From the NCBI GenBank assembly GCA_015067385.1, contig SVMP01000035.1, forward strand, positions 1 to 15,683: a DNA stretch of 15,683 nt, given 5' to 3'. Of the stretch, positions 6,692-14,523 are shown piece after piece. How positions within the stretch are numbered: the stretch's first letter is position 1; the number at the start of each line of letters is the position of its first letter. Both the position numbers and the translations under genes were made by a program. The notes beneath the pieces were generated by a model. The model saw nothing but the letters and a program-made list of their open reading frames with translations. It was not told the origin of the DNA and did not search any database. This DNA comes from Oscillospiraceae bacterium (GTDB lineage Bacteria; Bacillota; Clostridia; Oscillospirales; UBA644).

Positions 6692-8857
6692 ATGTTAACA
6701 GAAGAAAGAAAAGCACGAATAAAGCACAAATTATTCAATGTTCGGCACGGTTTTGATACTGTTTCAGCGACAAACAAAGCATATCAGGAAAACAAGAGAA
6801 CACGCTTTCACGAACTGTTACGCGGAAAAATAGATGCGGCGGTGCTTGACGCATACCCTGTATTTATTGACGAAGACGATCTTATCGCAGGACACACCCC
6901 TTTATTTGACGCCTCGGATGCCACTGTTGCAGAAAACGAGAAAGCCCGCATGCAGATGAGCGAATACGGAGAAATAAACGGAATGACCGCTTCAAGCACG
7001 GGACACAGAGTAATTGATTACGAAAAGCTGCTTGAAAAAGGCATAAACGGCGTTTTATGTGAAGTTAAACAAAAACTTGATGCCGTTGAATTCTGTGATC
7101 CCGAAGGTGCAGAGAAAAAAGCGTTCTATAAAGGCTGTATATGTTCTCTTGAAGCCGTTATTCGATTCCAGCAAAGATATTATGGTGAAGCGGTGCGATT
7201 GTTTAACGAAGAACAGGATCCCGAAAGGAAAAAGGAACTTGAAAACATGGCCGCGGCTCTTGAAAATGTACCTGCAAACCCGGCACGTAATTTCAGAGAA
7301 GCAATACAGTCGATGTGGTTTATGCAGTTCAGCATAAAGATCATCGGAGAAAGCACTCTTACCGGAAGACCGGACAATTACCTTTATCCGTTTTACAAAA
7401 AGGATATCGAAGCAGGTATTTTAACGGATGACGAAGCTTTCACGCTCATCGAAGATCTTTATTTCAGGCACAATGATATTCACGGTACATGGCCGGCATC
7501 CCTTATGGTCGGCGGCAGGAAGAGAAACGGGGAACCGAACTGGAACGAGCTTTCGTATATGTGTATAAAAGCAATAGAAACGACAGGCCTTGTTAATCCT
7601 TCGGTAGCAGTATGCTATAACGAATATATGCCCGATGATCTTTTAACGCTTTGTCTTGAAATGATAGAAAAAGGCTTTACCCGTCCCGCAATATTCAACG
7701 ATGATATTGCAATCAAAGGGCTGAAGGAAGCAGGCGTAAAGGACGAGGACGCAAACTACTACATCCACAGCACCTGCGTTGAGCTTACACCGATAGCGAC
7801 TTCAAATATCCTTGTTGCAACGCCTTACATCAACTTAAACAAAGGGCTGGAATACATTTTAAACAACGGCGAAAAGATATTCGGAAACGATTTTCTGAGA
7901 AACAAAAAAGAAACGTATGACCTTTCGGAGCTTGATACCTTTGATAAATTCTACAGTGCGTTAAAAGCAATGATAGACAACATATTGAAGGGCGAACTCG
8001 AAAACATTCAGGAGTGGGTGTTATTCAGAAAACGATACGCATCACTGCCGCTTGTTTCATGCTTTATAAACGACTGTCTCGATCTGGGCAAAGAATCTTC
8101 AAACGACGGAGCAAGATACAGTTTTATATATCCTTGTTTCCCCGGATTCATCAACCTTATCGACTCCGTTTCGGCAATCAAAAAAGCTGTTTATGAAGAA
8201 AAACGTATAACGCTCGAACAGCTCAGAGATGTATTAAAAGGCAATTTTGACGGAGAGGACAGATTACGGGCATTTTTTCTCAACAGATGTCCGAAGTTCG
8301 GAAACGATATAGAAGAAAGCGATGAAATAGCAAAAGATCTGTTCTTATACATAAAAGATGAATTAAAGCAGTTCGGTACATGCGTCAGGAACGGAAATTT
8401 CCATCCGAGCTATTTTGCATGGATAATGCACGGAGTTCTCGGCGAACAGGGTTCGGCAACACCCGACGGAAGAAAACAAGCGGAAGCACTCTCGGAATGT
8501 CTCGGTTCTGTTCAAGGCATGGACAGAAGCGGACCGATAGCTTTGATGCATTCAACATCAAAAATACCGCAGCATTACGGTATCGGGGGCATTGCAACGA
8601 ACTTCCGTTTCAGCAAAAAATTCATGCATGAGGGTTTTGATCAGATCAAGGCTTTCGTTAAAGAATTTATGAGAAACGGGAACTTCGAAGCTCAGTTTAA
8701 TGTTGTGGATCAGCAAACGCTTTACGATGCGCTCGAACATCCCGAAAAATACAGAACGCTTATGGTCAGAGTTGCGGGATTCAGCGATTATTTTGTAAAT
8801 CTATCGCCGATCATCCAAAGAGAAGTTATAAGCCGTCTTGAGCATGACGGACTTTAA
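6692..8857 (+). CDS. glycyl radical enzyme of unassigned substrate
   Basis: A 721-residue glycyl radical enzyme. The C-terminal radical motif is RVAGFSDYFVNLS with the radical glycine at about G696. The thiyl-radical cysteine is C362 in STCVEL, with E364 as the probable catalytic base. A single cysteine followed by V-E excludes pyruvate formate-lyase (Cys-Cys) and points to the dehydratase/lyase branch. In characterised members the cysteine is preceded by glycine (GCVE); here it is threonine. Other family landmarks are the STGHRVIDYEKLLEKG stretch (about 102-117), GRPDNYLYPFYKKDIEAG (226-243), and ATPDGR with GMDRSGPIALMHS near 589-621. It is shorter than most relatives (about 780-850 residues, from memory). 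I chose ATG 6692, preceded by AGGTGATC, over a GTG at 6683 that abuts the activase stop. No microcompartment genes or targeting extension are present. The substrate cannot be stated. Confidence 0.9.
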   Translation: MLTEERKARIKHKLFNVRHGFDTVSATNKAYQENKRTRFHELLRGKIDAAVLDAYPVFIDEDDLIAGHTPLFDASDATVAENEKARMQMSEYGEINGMTASSTGHRVIDYEKLLEKGINGVLCEVKQKLDAVEFCDPEGAEKKAFYKGCICSLEAVIRFQQRYYGEAVRLFNEEQDPERKKELENMAAALENVPANPARNFREAIQSMWFMQFSIKIIGESTLTGRPDNYLYPFYKKDIEAGILTDDEAFTLIEDLYFRHNDIHGTWPASLMVGGRKRNGEPNWNELSYMCIKAIETTGLVNPSVAVCYNEYMPDDLLTLCLEMIEKGFTRPAIFNDDIAIKGLKEAGVKDEDANYYIHSTCVELTPIATSNILVATPYINLNKGLEYILNNGEKIFGNDFLRNKKETYDLSELDTFDKFYSALKAMIDNILKGELENIQEWVLFRKRYASLPLVSCFINDCLDLGKESSNDGARYSFIYPCFPGFINLIDSVSAIKKAVYEEKRITLEQLRDVLKGNFDGEDRLRAFFLNRCPKFGNDIEESDEIAKDLFLYIKDELKQFGTCVRNGNFHPSYFAWIMHGVLGEQGSATPDGRKQAEALSECLGSVQGMDRSGPIALMHSTSKIPQHYGIGGIATNFRFSKKFMHEGFDQIKAFVKEFMRNGNFEAQFNVVDQQTLYDALEHPEKYRTLMVRVAGFSDYFVNLSPIIQREVISRLEHDGL

Positions 8858-8918
8858 TAAATAAGATCATAATGTTGCAGAAAGAGGTCAAACACTATGA
8901 AACTGATAAATAAGATCA
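8857..8918 (+). repeat. 13-bp direct repeat flanking the glycosidase start
   Basis: ATAAATAAGATCA occurs at 8857-8869, beginning on the last base of the glycyl radical enzyme stop codon, and again at 8906-8918, within codons 4-8 of the next gene. The copies are 49 bp apart and enclose the ribosome binding region (AAAGAGG, 8881-8887). It may be a joining or duplication scar or chance in A/T-rich sequence. Confidence 0.6.
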
Positions 8919-11845
8919 ACGAAAAAGCTCCTGCATACGGATCTATACCGTTCTGGAGCTGGAACGATAAGCTCGAAGAGGAAGAACTTCGCCGTCAGAT
9001 CAGAAGAATGAAAGAGCTTGGAATGAACGGCTTTTTCATGCACGCAAGAGGCGGACTTGAAACAGAATACCTCTCGGAAGAATGGTTTGAATGCATAAAA
9101 GCCTGTGTTGACGAAGCGAAAAAGCTCGGCATGGAAGCATGGTCTTACGATGAAAACGGATGGCCCTCCGGCTTTGCGGGCGGAAAGCTGTTAAACGATA
9201 AAAAGAATTTTGCGCTCGGTCTTTTAACGGAAGAGGTTTCCGAATTTCCTGCCGACGAGGACACGGTCGCAGCATACGTTAAAAACGAAGACGGCGGTTA
9301 CACATGGGTAAAAGAAGCTGTTGACGGCTGTGAAAACTATCTCAGAATATACAGACAGTACGACAGCTCTTACGTTGATGTTCTTGATGCGGATATCACA
9401 AGAGAGTTCATCAAATATACCCATGAAGAATACAAAAAAATCTGCGGCGAGGACTTCGGCGGAGCTATGCCCGGCTTTTTCACCGATGAACCGCAGTATT
9501 TCCGTTGGGGACATACGTACTCAAACACCCTGCCGAAAATATTCAAGGAAACTTACGGCTATGAAATATTCGACGGACTTCCTGCGATTTTTGAAAAAGA
9601 TATTCCGAACGCAGATAAATTCCGTTACGATTACTACAAACTTATCCATGAGCTTTTCATAAACAATTGGGTAAAAGTCGTTTATGAATGGTGTCATGAA
9701 AACGGCGTTCAGTTGACGGGTCATGCCGTAGAAGAAACATCTCTCGGCGGACAGATGATGTGTATCGGCGGCGTAATGCCCTTCTATGAGTATGAAGATA
9801 TTCCCGGCATTGACTATCTCGGCAGAGGTATTGCCGATGACATATCGCCCAAGCAGTTGGGCTCTGCATGTGCACAGCTCGGCAAGAAAAAAGCTATTTC
9901 CGAAATGTTCGGTTGCTGCGGTTGGGACGTTTCCCCGACAGAGTTAAAACGAATCACCGATCTGCAATATGCAAACGGCGTAAATTTAATGTGTCAGCAT
10001 CTTTATCCCTACTCGGAAAGAGGTCAGAGAAAGCGTGACTATCCGCTTCACTACTCAGAACATAATCCCTGGCAGGATTCAATGATACCGTTCGACTGGT
10101 ATTACAACCGTCTCGGCGCAGCATTGTCCGAAGGCGAAGAATACGCCCCCATTCTTGTTATCCACCCCATTCACGGCGCATATATGCGTTACAAGAAAGG
10201 TTCTGACTGGCTCAACGAAATAGAAGGCGAATTTTTCGGTCTTTCACGTCTTCTCGGACACAACCAAGTTCCCTACCATTACGGTGACGAGAACATGATG
10301 AAGAAGATGGCAACCGTTGAAGGCGATAAGATAAGAGTCGGTAAATGCGTTTATGACACGGTAATCATCCCCTTTACATATTCTCTCGACCTTGAAACCT
10401 GCGAAATGTTAAAGAAATACATTGCAAACGGCGGCAAGATCTGGCTTTACAAAAATGCTCCCGAATGTATCAACGGCGTAAAGGGCGATCTTTCATGGCT
10501 CAAAGCGAACATCGAATGGCAGGACATTCTCAATAAACGTGATGTGAAGATAACACTTAACGGAGAAAACGTCTCTGCGCTCCGTAAAATGACGAGGATC
10601 CTTGAAGACGGCTCAAAACTCATTTATATTGCAAACGTTACCGCTGATGAATTTGAAAGCGTAAAAGTCGGAATTCCCGAAGCGAAAAACGTTGCGGAAA
10701 TAGATCTTGAAACAATGGAAATGATCCCCGTTCACGGAGAAGTATGTGAAAAATGCGGCGGCAGGATCGTTTATCTGCCGTTTGAAAACGCACAGAGCCA
10801 TCTTTTGATCGTCAACAATGACGAAATAAACACAGAGCTTCTTTGCGGCAAGCCGCAGGATGTTAAAGCATTCATACCCGTACCCGAAACCGCGAAATTC
10901 GCAGAAAAGCCCGAAAACATGATGACGCTCGATATTGCGGCGCTTTCAAAGGACGGCGAAAATTACGACGAGCCGATGTCTGTTTACGGCATAAAAGACA
11001 ATCTTTTCAGAGAAAAATACAGCGGCAGGATCTGGCTCAAATATACCTTCAAGGCAGATGACAATTATAAACCGACAGATCTTCGACTTGTTCTTGAGCC
11101 TATGAAGCAGGACAAGATCTATGTAAACGGTGTTGAGGTTCACGAAAACGAAAATGATTGGTGGTTCGACAGATCGTTTAAGGTCGTGAATATTGCGCCC
11201 GAGATCCGTGCAGGCGAAAATGAGGTTGTTGTAAGCATAGACTATTATCAGCGAGATTATGTTTATTACGTCCTTTACGGCGGCGTTTCAGAATCTCTTC
11301 GTAACTGCCTTGCTTTTGATACGGAGATTGAGCCTGCATATATCGTCGGCGATTTTGCGTTAAAAACAGATAAACCGTTCACTAAAGCCGAAAGAAATTC
11401 CGATATTTACGACGGAGAATTTGTTTTAACATCACAGAAAGATACCGTTAATATCAACGATATTGTTTTGGACGGCTATCCGTTCTACTGCGGCACTGTA
11501 AAGGTATGTTACAATACAGAGCACAAGGCAGGAGATCCGACAGTCATCGGGCTCAACGGCAGATTTGCTGTCTGCAGAGTTTACGTTAACGGCAAAGATG
11601 CAGGCGAAATGATGTTCACCCACCATATTGACCTTGCCGAATATCTGAATGAGGGCAAAAACGAGATACGTCTTGAATTCACAAACTCCATGAGAAACCT
11701 CATGGGTCCACATCACAGGCACGACCCCGAACCTCACGGCGTAGGTCCCGGTACATTCTCATTTGAAAAAGAATGGAAGGGCAAAGAATGCCGAGGATAT
11801 GCCGACAGATATTCGTTTGTCAGATTCGGTATCGAATCCAAATAA
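8897..11845 (+). CDS. GH106-like glycosidase (putative alpha-L-rhamnosidase)
   Basis: A 982-residue protein without signal peptide, so cytoplasmic, acting on imported glycosides. The N-terminal 400 or so residues look like a catalytic barrel: GSIPFWSWNDKLEEEELRRQ (15-34), MNGFFMHARGG (43-53), WSYDENGWPSGFAGG (82-96), PGFFTDEPQYFRW (192-204), LTGHAVEET (273-281) and ISEMFGCCGWD (334-344). E198 and E336 are candidate catalytic acids. Two galactose-binding-like jelly rolls follow (about 700-785 and 865-980; KIYVNGVEV, CRVYVNGKDAGE). This organisation resembles the Glyco_hydro_106 group, in which alpha-L-rhamnosidases are known, but many relatives are uncharacterised, so the sugar is uncertain. 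It lies 39 bp after the glycyl radical enzyme without a terminator and starts behind AAAGAGG, so the two are probably one transcript. It uses GGC and CTC codons more freely than the radical enzyme genes, much like the fucosidase at the right edge. Confidence 0.72.
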   Translation: MKLINKINEKAPAYGSIPFWSWNDKLEEEELRRQIRRMKELGMNGFFMHARGGLETEYLSEEWFECIKACVDEAKKLGMEAWSYDENGWPSGFAGGKLLNDKKNFALGLLTEEVSEFPADEDTVAAYVKNEDGGYTWVKEAVDGCENYLRIYRQYDSSYVDVLDADITREFIKYTHEEYKKICGEDFGGAMPGFFTDEPQYFRWGHTYSNTLPKIFKETYGYEIFDGLPAIFEKDIPNADKFRYDYYKLIHELFINNWVKVVYEWCHENGVQLTGHAVEETSLGGQMMCIGGVMPFYEYEDIPGIDYLGRGIADDISPKQLGSACAQLGKKKAISEMFGCCGWDVSPTELKRITDLQYANGVNLMCQHLYPYSERGQRKRDYPLHYSEHNPWQDSMIPFDWYYNRLGAALSEGEEYAPILVIHPIHGAYMRYKKGSDWLNEIEGEFFGLSRLLGHNQVPYHYGDENMMKKMATVEGDKIRVGKCVYDTVIIPFTYSLDLETCEMLKKYIANGGKIWLYKNAPECINGVKGDLSWLKANIEWQDILNKRDVKITLNGENVSALRKMTRILEDGSKLIYIANVTADEFESVKVGIPEAKNVAEIDLETMEMIPVHGEVCEKCGGRIVYLPFENAQSHLLIVNNDEINTELLCGKPQDVKAFIPVPETAKFAEKPENMMTLDIAALSKDGENYDEPMSVYGIKDNLFREKYSGRIWLKYTFKADDNYKPTDLRLVLEPMKQDKIYVNGVEVHENENDWWFDRSFKVVNIAPEIRAGENEVVVSIDYYQRDYVYYVLYGGVSESLRNCLAFDTEIEPAYIVGDFALKTDKPFTKAERNSDIYDGEFVLTSQKDTVNINDIVLDGYPFYCGTVKVCYNTEHKAGDPTVIGLNGRFAVCRVYVNGKDAGEMMFTHHIDLAEYLNEGKNEIRLEFTNSMRNLMGPHHRHDPEPHGVGPGTFSFEKEWKGKECRGYADRYSFVRFGIESK

Positions 11846-11859
11846 AAAAATATAACAGA

Positions 11860-11891
11860 ACAACAGGCACAGGGAGATTTGTGCCTGTTGT
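11860..11891 (+). repeat. perfect 12-bp stem-loop between glycosidase and EamA genes
   Basis: ACAACAGGCACA (11860-11871) and TGTGCCTGTTGT (11880-11891) are perfect inverted copies around an 8-base loop. The stem is followed by CATAAAATAAATC rather than a T-run, so it is not a standard intrinsic terminator on the plus strand. It ends 13 bases before the EamA ribosome binding site. It could be a weak terminator, a protective 3' stem that lowers downstream expression, or an operator. Confidence 0.75.
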
Positions 11892-11918
11892 CATAAAATA
11901 AATCGGAGGTAATATTGT

Positions 11919-12332
11919 ATGTGGTTCATATTTGCACTGCTGTCTGCAATCTTTGCGGCACTTACCTCTATACTGGCAAAAGTTGGGATAGAAGGCGTCA
12001 ACTCGAACCTGGCAACAGCAATAAGGACGGTTGTTGTGGTATTCATGTCCTGGGGCATGGTTTTTCTCACAAATGCTCAAAACGGAATCGGAGACATAAG
12101 CAAAAAAAGCTGGATATTTCTGATCCTGTCGGGATTGGCCACAGGCGCATCATGGTTATGTTATTACAAAGCATTGCAGGTGGGCGAAGCATCGAAAGTT
12201 GTTCCTATTGATAAATTAAGCGTTGTTATTACATTGGTTCTGGCATTTATTTTACTGCACGAACAATTCACGACAAAATCGCTGATAGGATGTATACTTA
12301 TCTGCATCGGAACATTACTCATGGCTCTATAA
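11919..12332 (+). CDS. half-size EamA/DMT-family transporter
   Basis: A 137-residue membrane protein with five predicted helices (about 2-20, 33-50, 64-82, 95-113, 119-136), equal to one EamA repeat. Ordinary drug/metabolite transporters have two such repeats in about 300 residues, so this one must form a dimer. Family features are ATGASWLCYYKALQVGEASK (74-93) followed by VVPIDKLSVV (94-103), and LHEQFT (113-118). The start has a strong GGAGGT (11905-11910) 8 bases upstream. It follows the glycosidase after a stem-loop and precedes the terminator at 12344, so it is the last gene of the plus-strand block. Its cargo is unknown; context suggests sugar, glycoside or a product of the radical enzyme, but short EamA proteins also occur alone. 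Confidence 0.85.
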   Translation: MWFIFALLSAIFAALTSILAKVGIEGVNSNLATAIRTVVVVFMSWGMVFLTNAQNGIGDISKKSWIFLILSGLATGASWLCYYKALQVGEASKVVPIDKLSVVITLVLAFILLHEQFTTKSLIGCILICIGTLLMAL

Positions 12333-12343
12333 TTCAAAACGAT

Positions 12344-12382
12344 AGCATCCGAGAGTTTAAATCTCACGGATGCTTGTTTTTT
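12344..12382 (+). terminator. intrinsic terminator after the EamA gene
   Basis: AGCATCCG (12344-12351) pairs with CGGATGCT (12367-12374). An A-A mismatch and an inner GAG/CTC extension complete the stem, which is followed by TGTTTTTT (12375-12382). The T-run ends one base short of the stop codon of the converging EIIC gene. On the minus strand only a short TTTT follows, so termination of EIIC transcripts here would be weaker. Confidence 0.85.
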
Positions 12383-12383
12383 A

Positions 12384-13394
12384 TCAATAAGTAATTTTCA
12401 TATATCCCTTTTTGACCCAGCCGAGTTTACGGAAAGCGGCATCAAAAGCGAGGGTAATGACTGCGGGGAGAATAAAATGCATAACGAGGATATAACCGAC
12501 AGTGAGAGGGATCCCGAAAGAATCGCTCATTGCGGAAAAAGCGCCGAACTGTCCGACAAAGCCGCTCGTACCCATGCCCGCACCCGAAGATGTGTTCGTC
12601 ATTCCGAGAACTGCTGTTGAAACAGGACCGAGGACGGCGGATGCGAGAGTCGGAGCAAGCCATATTTGCGGATGGCGCATGATGTTGGAAAACTGAAGCA
12701 TGGATGTGCCTATCACCTGAGAAATAAGGCCTCCGAAACCGTTATCTTTATAAGAAGCGACAGCAAAACCGATCATCTGACAGCAACAGCCGACACACGC
12801 CGCACCTGCCGCAATTCCGTCTATGCTTATCATAATGCAAAGAGCGGCAGAGCTTATCGGAGCAGTCAGAGCCATACCGACAAGGACTGCCACCACAGCG
12901 CCCATGGAGATAGGCGCAAGCTCCGTTGCGCTGTTAATAACACTGCCGAGCCATTGCATGAACTGATTTATGTACGGACCGACAAATATACCGACAAGGC
13001 TGCCGGGGATTATAGTTGTAAGAGGGCTTACGATAATATCTATCTTTGTTTTACCTGCAAGAAGAGAGCCGACTTCCGCACCGACTATCGTTGCAACGTA
13101 AGCGCCGACAGGACCGCCTGCCGCATAACCGACAGCGCCGACAACCGCCGAAGAGAACACTACGAGGGGTTTTTCTTTATTCAAACTGTACCCGATAGCC
13201 GCACCTATCGTCGCACCGACAACAGGTGAAGAAGCCGAAAGGATGTCGGATATCTGAGAAAGAAAACCGCAGTACGGAATTTTGGCGATCTGTCCGATAA
13301 TAAGACCGATGATGAGCGATGAAAAAAGACCGAGTGCCATATAAGACATGGCGGTAATAAAATATCTTTTAAGTAATTTTTTTATCAGATCCAT
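12384..13394 (-). CDS. PTS EIIC-like membrane protein (PTS_EIIC_2 type)
   Basis: A 336-residue very hydrophobic protein with eight or more membrane segments and many Gly/Ala-rich stretches (SSPVVGATIGAAIGYSL 55-71; AVVGAVGYAAGGPVGAYVAT 83-102). It resembles the short EIIC-like family of sugar phosphotransferase permeases (PTS_EIIC_2). No EIIA or EIIB domain is fused and none is encoded nearby, so any phosphotransfer would rely on components elsewhere, or the protein is a permease outside the PTS. An unusual cysteine group, CVGCCC (C200, C203-C205), lies in or next to a membrane helix. I chose ATG 13394, with GGAG 7 bases upstream, over an ATG 14 codons earlier that falls inside the promoter-proximal leader. 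It converges with the EamA gene and diverges from gpr. Substrate unknown. Confidence 0.78.
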   Translation of the reverse strand: MDLIKKLLKRYFITAMSYMALGLFSSLIIGLIIGQIAKIPYCGFLSQISDILSASSPVVGATIGAAIGYSLNKEKPLVVFSSAVVGAVGYAAGGPVGAYVATIVGAEVGSLLAGKTKIDIIVSPLTTIIPGSLVGIFVGPYINQFMQWLGSVINSATELAPISMGAVVAVLVGMALTAPISSAALCIMISIDGIAAGAACVGCCCQMIGFAVASYKDNGFGGLISQVIGTSMLQFSNIMRHPQIWLAPTLASAVLGPVSTAVLGMTNTSSGAGMGTSGFVGQFGAFSAMSDSFGIPLTVGYILVMHFILPAVITLAFDAAFRKLGWVKKGYMKITY

Positions 13395-13426
13395 AATTTT
13401 TCTCCAACTTAAATTTTTACATTTAC

Positions 13427-13455
13427 AGTATATCATATTTTCATATCCAATTCAA
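13427..13455 (-). promoter_or_regulatory. sigma-A promoter of the EIIC-like gene
   Basis: On the minus strand, TTGAAT (13455-13450) and TATACT (13432-13427) are separated by 17 bp. The transcript start would be about 25-30 bases before the ATG at 13394, leaving room for the GGAG site. Confidence 0.65.
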
Positions 13456-13466
13456 CAAAAAACCTC

Positions 13467-13496
13467 TGAATTTTTTTCTCCGCAAAGGAAAAGATA
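13467..13496 (+). promoter_or_regulatory. possible forespore (sigma-F/sigma-G) promoter of gpr
   Basis: TGAATT (13467-13472) matches five of six bases of the sigma-G -35 (TGAATA). GGAAAAGATA (13487-13496) fits the sigma-F -10 pattern GGNRANANTR at nine of ten positions, but as a sigma-G -10 it is poor. gpr of Bacillus is read by both factors, and no good sigma-A promoter was found for gpr, which is why this is listed. Tentative. Confidence 0.3.
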
Positions 13497-13521
13497 TAAA
13501 AAAAGAACGGAGAAAAGAACA

Positions 13522-14508
13522 ATGTACGAAAAAAGAAGCGACCTTGCGGCAGAAATAATAAAATTAAAGAAGATCGATGAAAAAGACGGTGTTAAAACAG
13601 AAGAATTCACCTCAAGCGGTATACTGATAAACAAAACGACCGTAAAGACAGACGAAGCGGCAAAAAAGATAGGAAAGCCATGCGGAATATATATCACGGT
13701 TGATATTTCGGGAACATTTTCATCTGACGAAACGCACGAAAAAGCCGTTGATGCAATTGCAGAACAGCTGGAATTTCTTATAGGCAAAGATATTTCGAAA
13801 AGCGCAATGATCGTGGGGCTCGGAAATTCTGCTTTAACATCCGACGCAGTAGGGCCGAAAACTGTTTCGGGGCTGATAGTTACACGTCATTTAAAGGAAC
13901 ATCTGCCCGAAGTTTACACATCAATGCCTTTACGTGAAACATCCGCATTTTCGCCCGGAGTTCTGGGGCATACGGGAATTGAAAGCGCAGAGACCGTTAA
14001 GGCGATAGCAGAAAAGGTATGTCCTAAAATAATAATCATAATAGACGCACTTGCAGCAGGAAGGACCGACAGACTTTGCACTACCGTACAGATAAGCAAC
14101 ACGGGAATAAACCCGGGGGCAGGCGTCGGGAACAACAGAAAAGAGATAAGCGAAGCGACGGTAGGTGTTCCGGTGATTGCGATCGGTGTGCCGACGGTTG
14201 TTGACGCATCAACTCTTGCTCTTGACATTTTCGAGGAAGCATCGAAAAGGATAAAAGAAGAAAAAAGCGGAGATATAAAAAAAGCCGCTGAAATATTTGA
14301 GGATTTCGACAGGTTATCCGCAGAAGCCGAACAGATAATAAAAAAGCTTCTTTCATCATCCGATTCGGAGAGCTTCGACCTGATGGTAACACCGAAAGAC
14401 ATAGACATTACGGTAAATCGGGCGGCAAAGCTTCTGTCTTTGGCTTTAAACAAGGCGCTTCACGGACATCTCGAGCAAGAAGAGATCAACGCTTTGTTAG
14501 GTCAATAA
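13522..14508 (+). CDS. gpr: GPR endopeptidase (spore germination protease)
   Basis: Degrades the small acid-soluble DNA-binding proteins of the spore core at germination; made as an inactive zymogen in the forespore. The 328-residue product carries the family blocks IVGLGNSALTSDAVGPKTVS (97-116), VTRHL (120-124), IIDALAAGRTDRLCTTVQIS (173-192), NTGINPGAGVGNNRKEIS (193-210) and VPVIAIGVPTVVDAS (216-230). D108 and D175 match the proposed acidic catalytic pair of this protease family. The N-terminus (MYEKRSDLAAEI) aligns with the zymogen cleavage region TDLAxEA but has only about seven residues ahead of it, against about fifteen in Bacillus. The start at 13522 follows GGAG at 13509-13512 and agrees with the family N-terminus; upstream in-frame ATGs would add an unrelated tail. 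It shows the organism forms, or descends from, spore formers. No terminator was seen after it. Confidence 0.96.
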   Translation: MYEKRSDLAAEIIKLKKIDEKDGVKTEEFTSSGILINKTTVKTDEAAKKIGKPCGIYITVDISGTFSSDETHEKAVDAIAEQLEFLIGKDISKSAMIVGLGNSALTSDAVGPKTVSGLIVTRHLKEHLPEVYTSMPLRETSAFSPGVLGHTGIESAETVKAIAEKVCPKIIIIIDALAAGRTDRLCTTVQISNTGINPGAGVGNNRKEISEATVGVPVIAIGVPTVVDASTLALDIFEEASKRIKEEKSGDIKKAAEIFEDFDRLSAEAEQIIKKLLSSSDSESFDLMVTPKDIDITVNRAAKLLSLALNKALHGHLEQEEINALLGQ

Positions 14509-14523
14509 TTTTTCGGCAAACGA

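Noticed and set aside
6692..8857. Assignment as pyruvate formate-lyase or as glycerol/propanediol dehydratase
   Set aside because: The paired cysteines of pyruvate formate-lyase are absent, and the loop after C-V-E lacks the proline and other residues I associate with the diol dehydratases; no microcompartment or diol genes are present.
12666..13229. 187-residue plus-strand frame
   Set aside because: Antisense to the EIIC-like gene; composition is that of a complemented membrane protein (rich in His, Arg, Asp, Tyr).
13914..14453. 179-residue minus-strand frame
   Set aside because: Antisense to gpr, with no start signal or recognisable motif.
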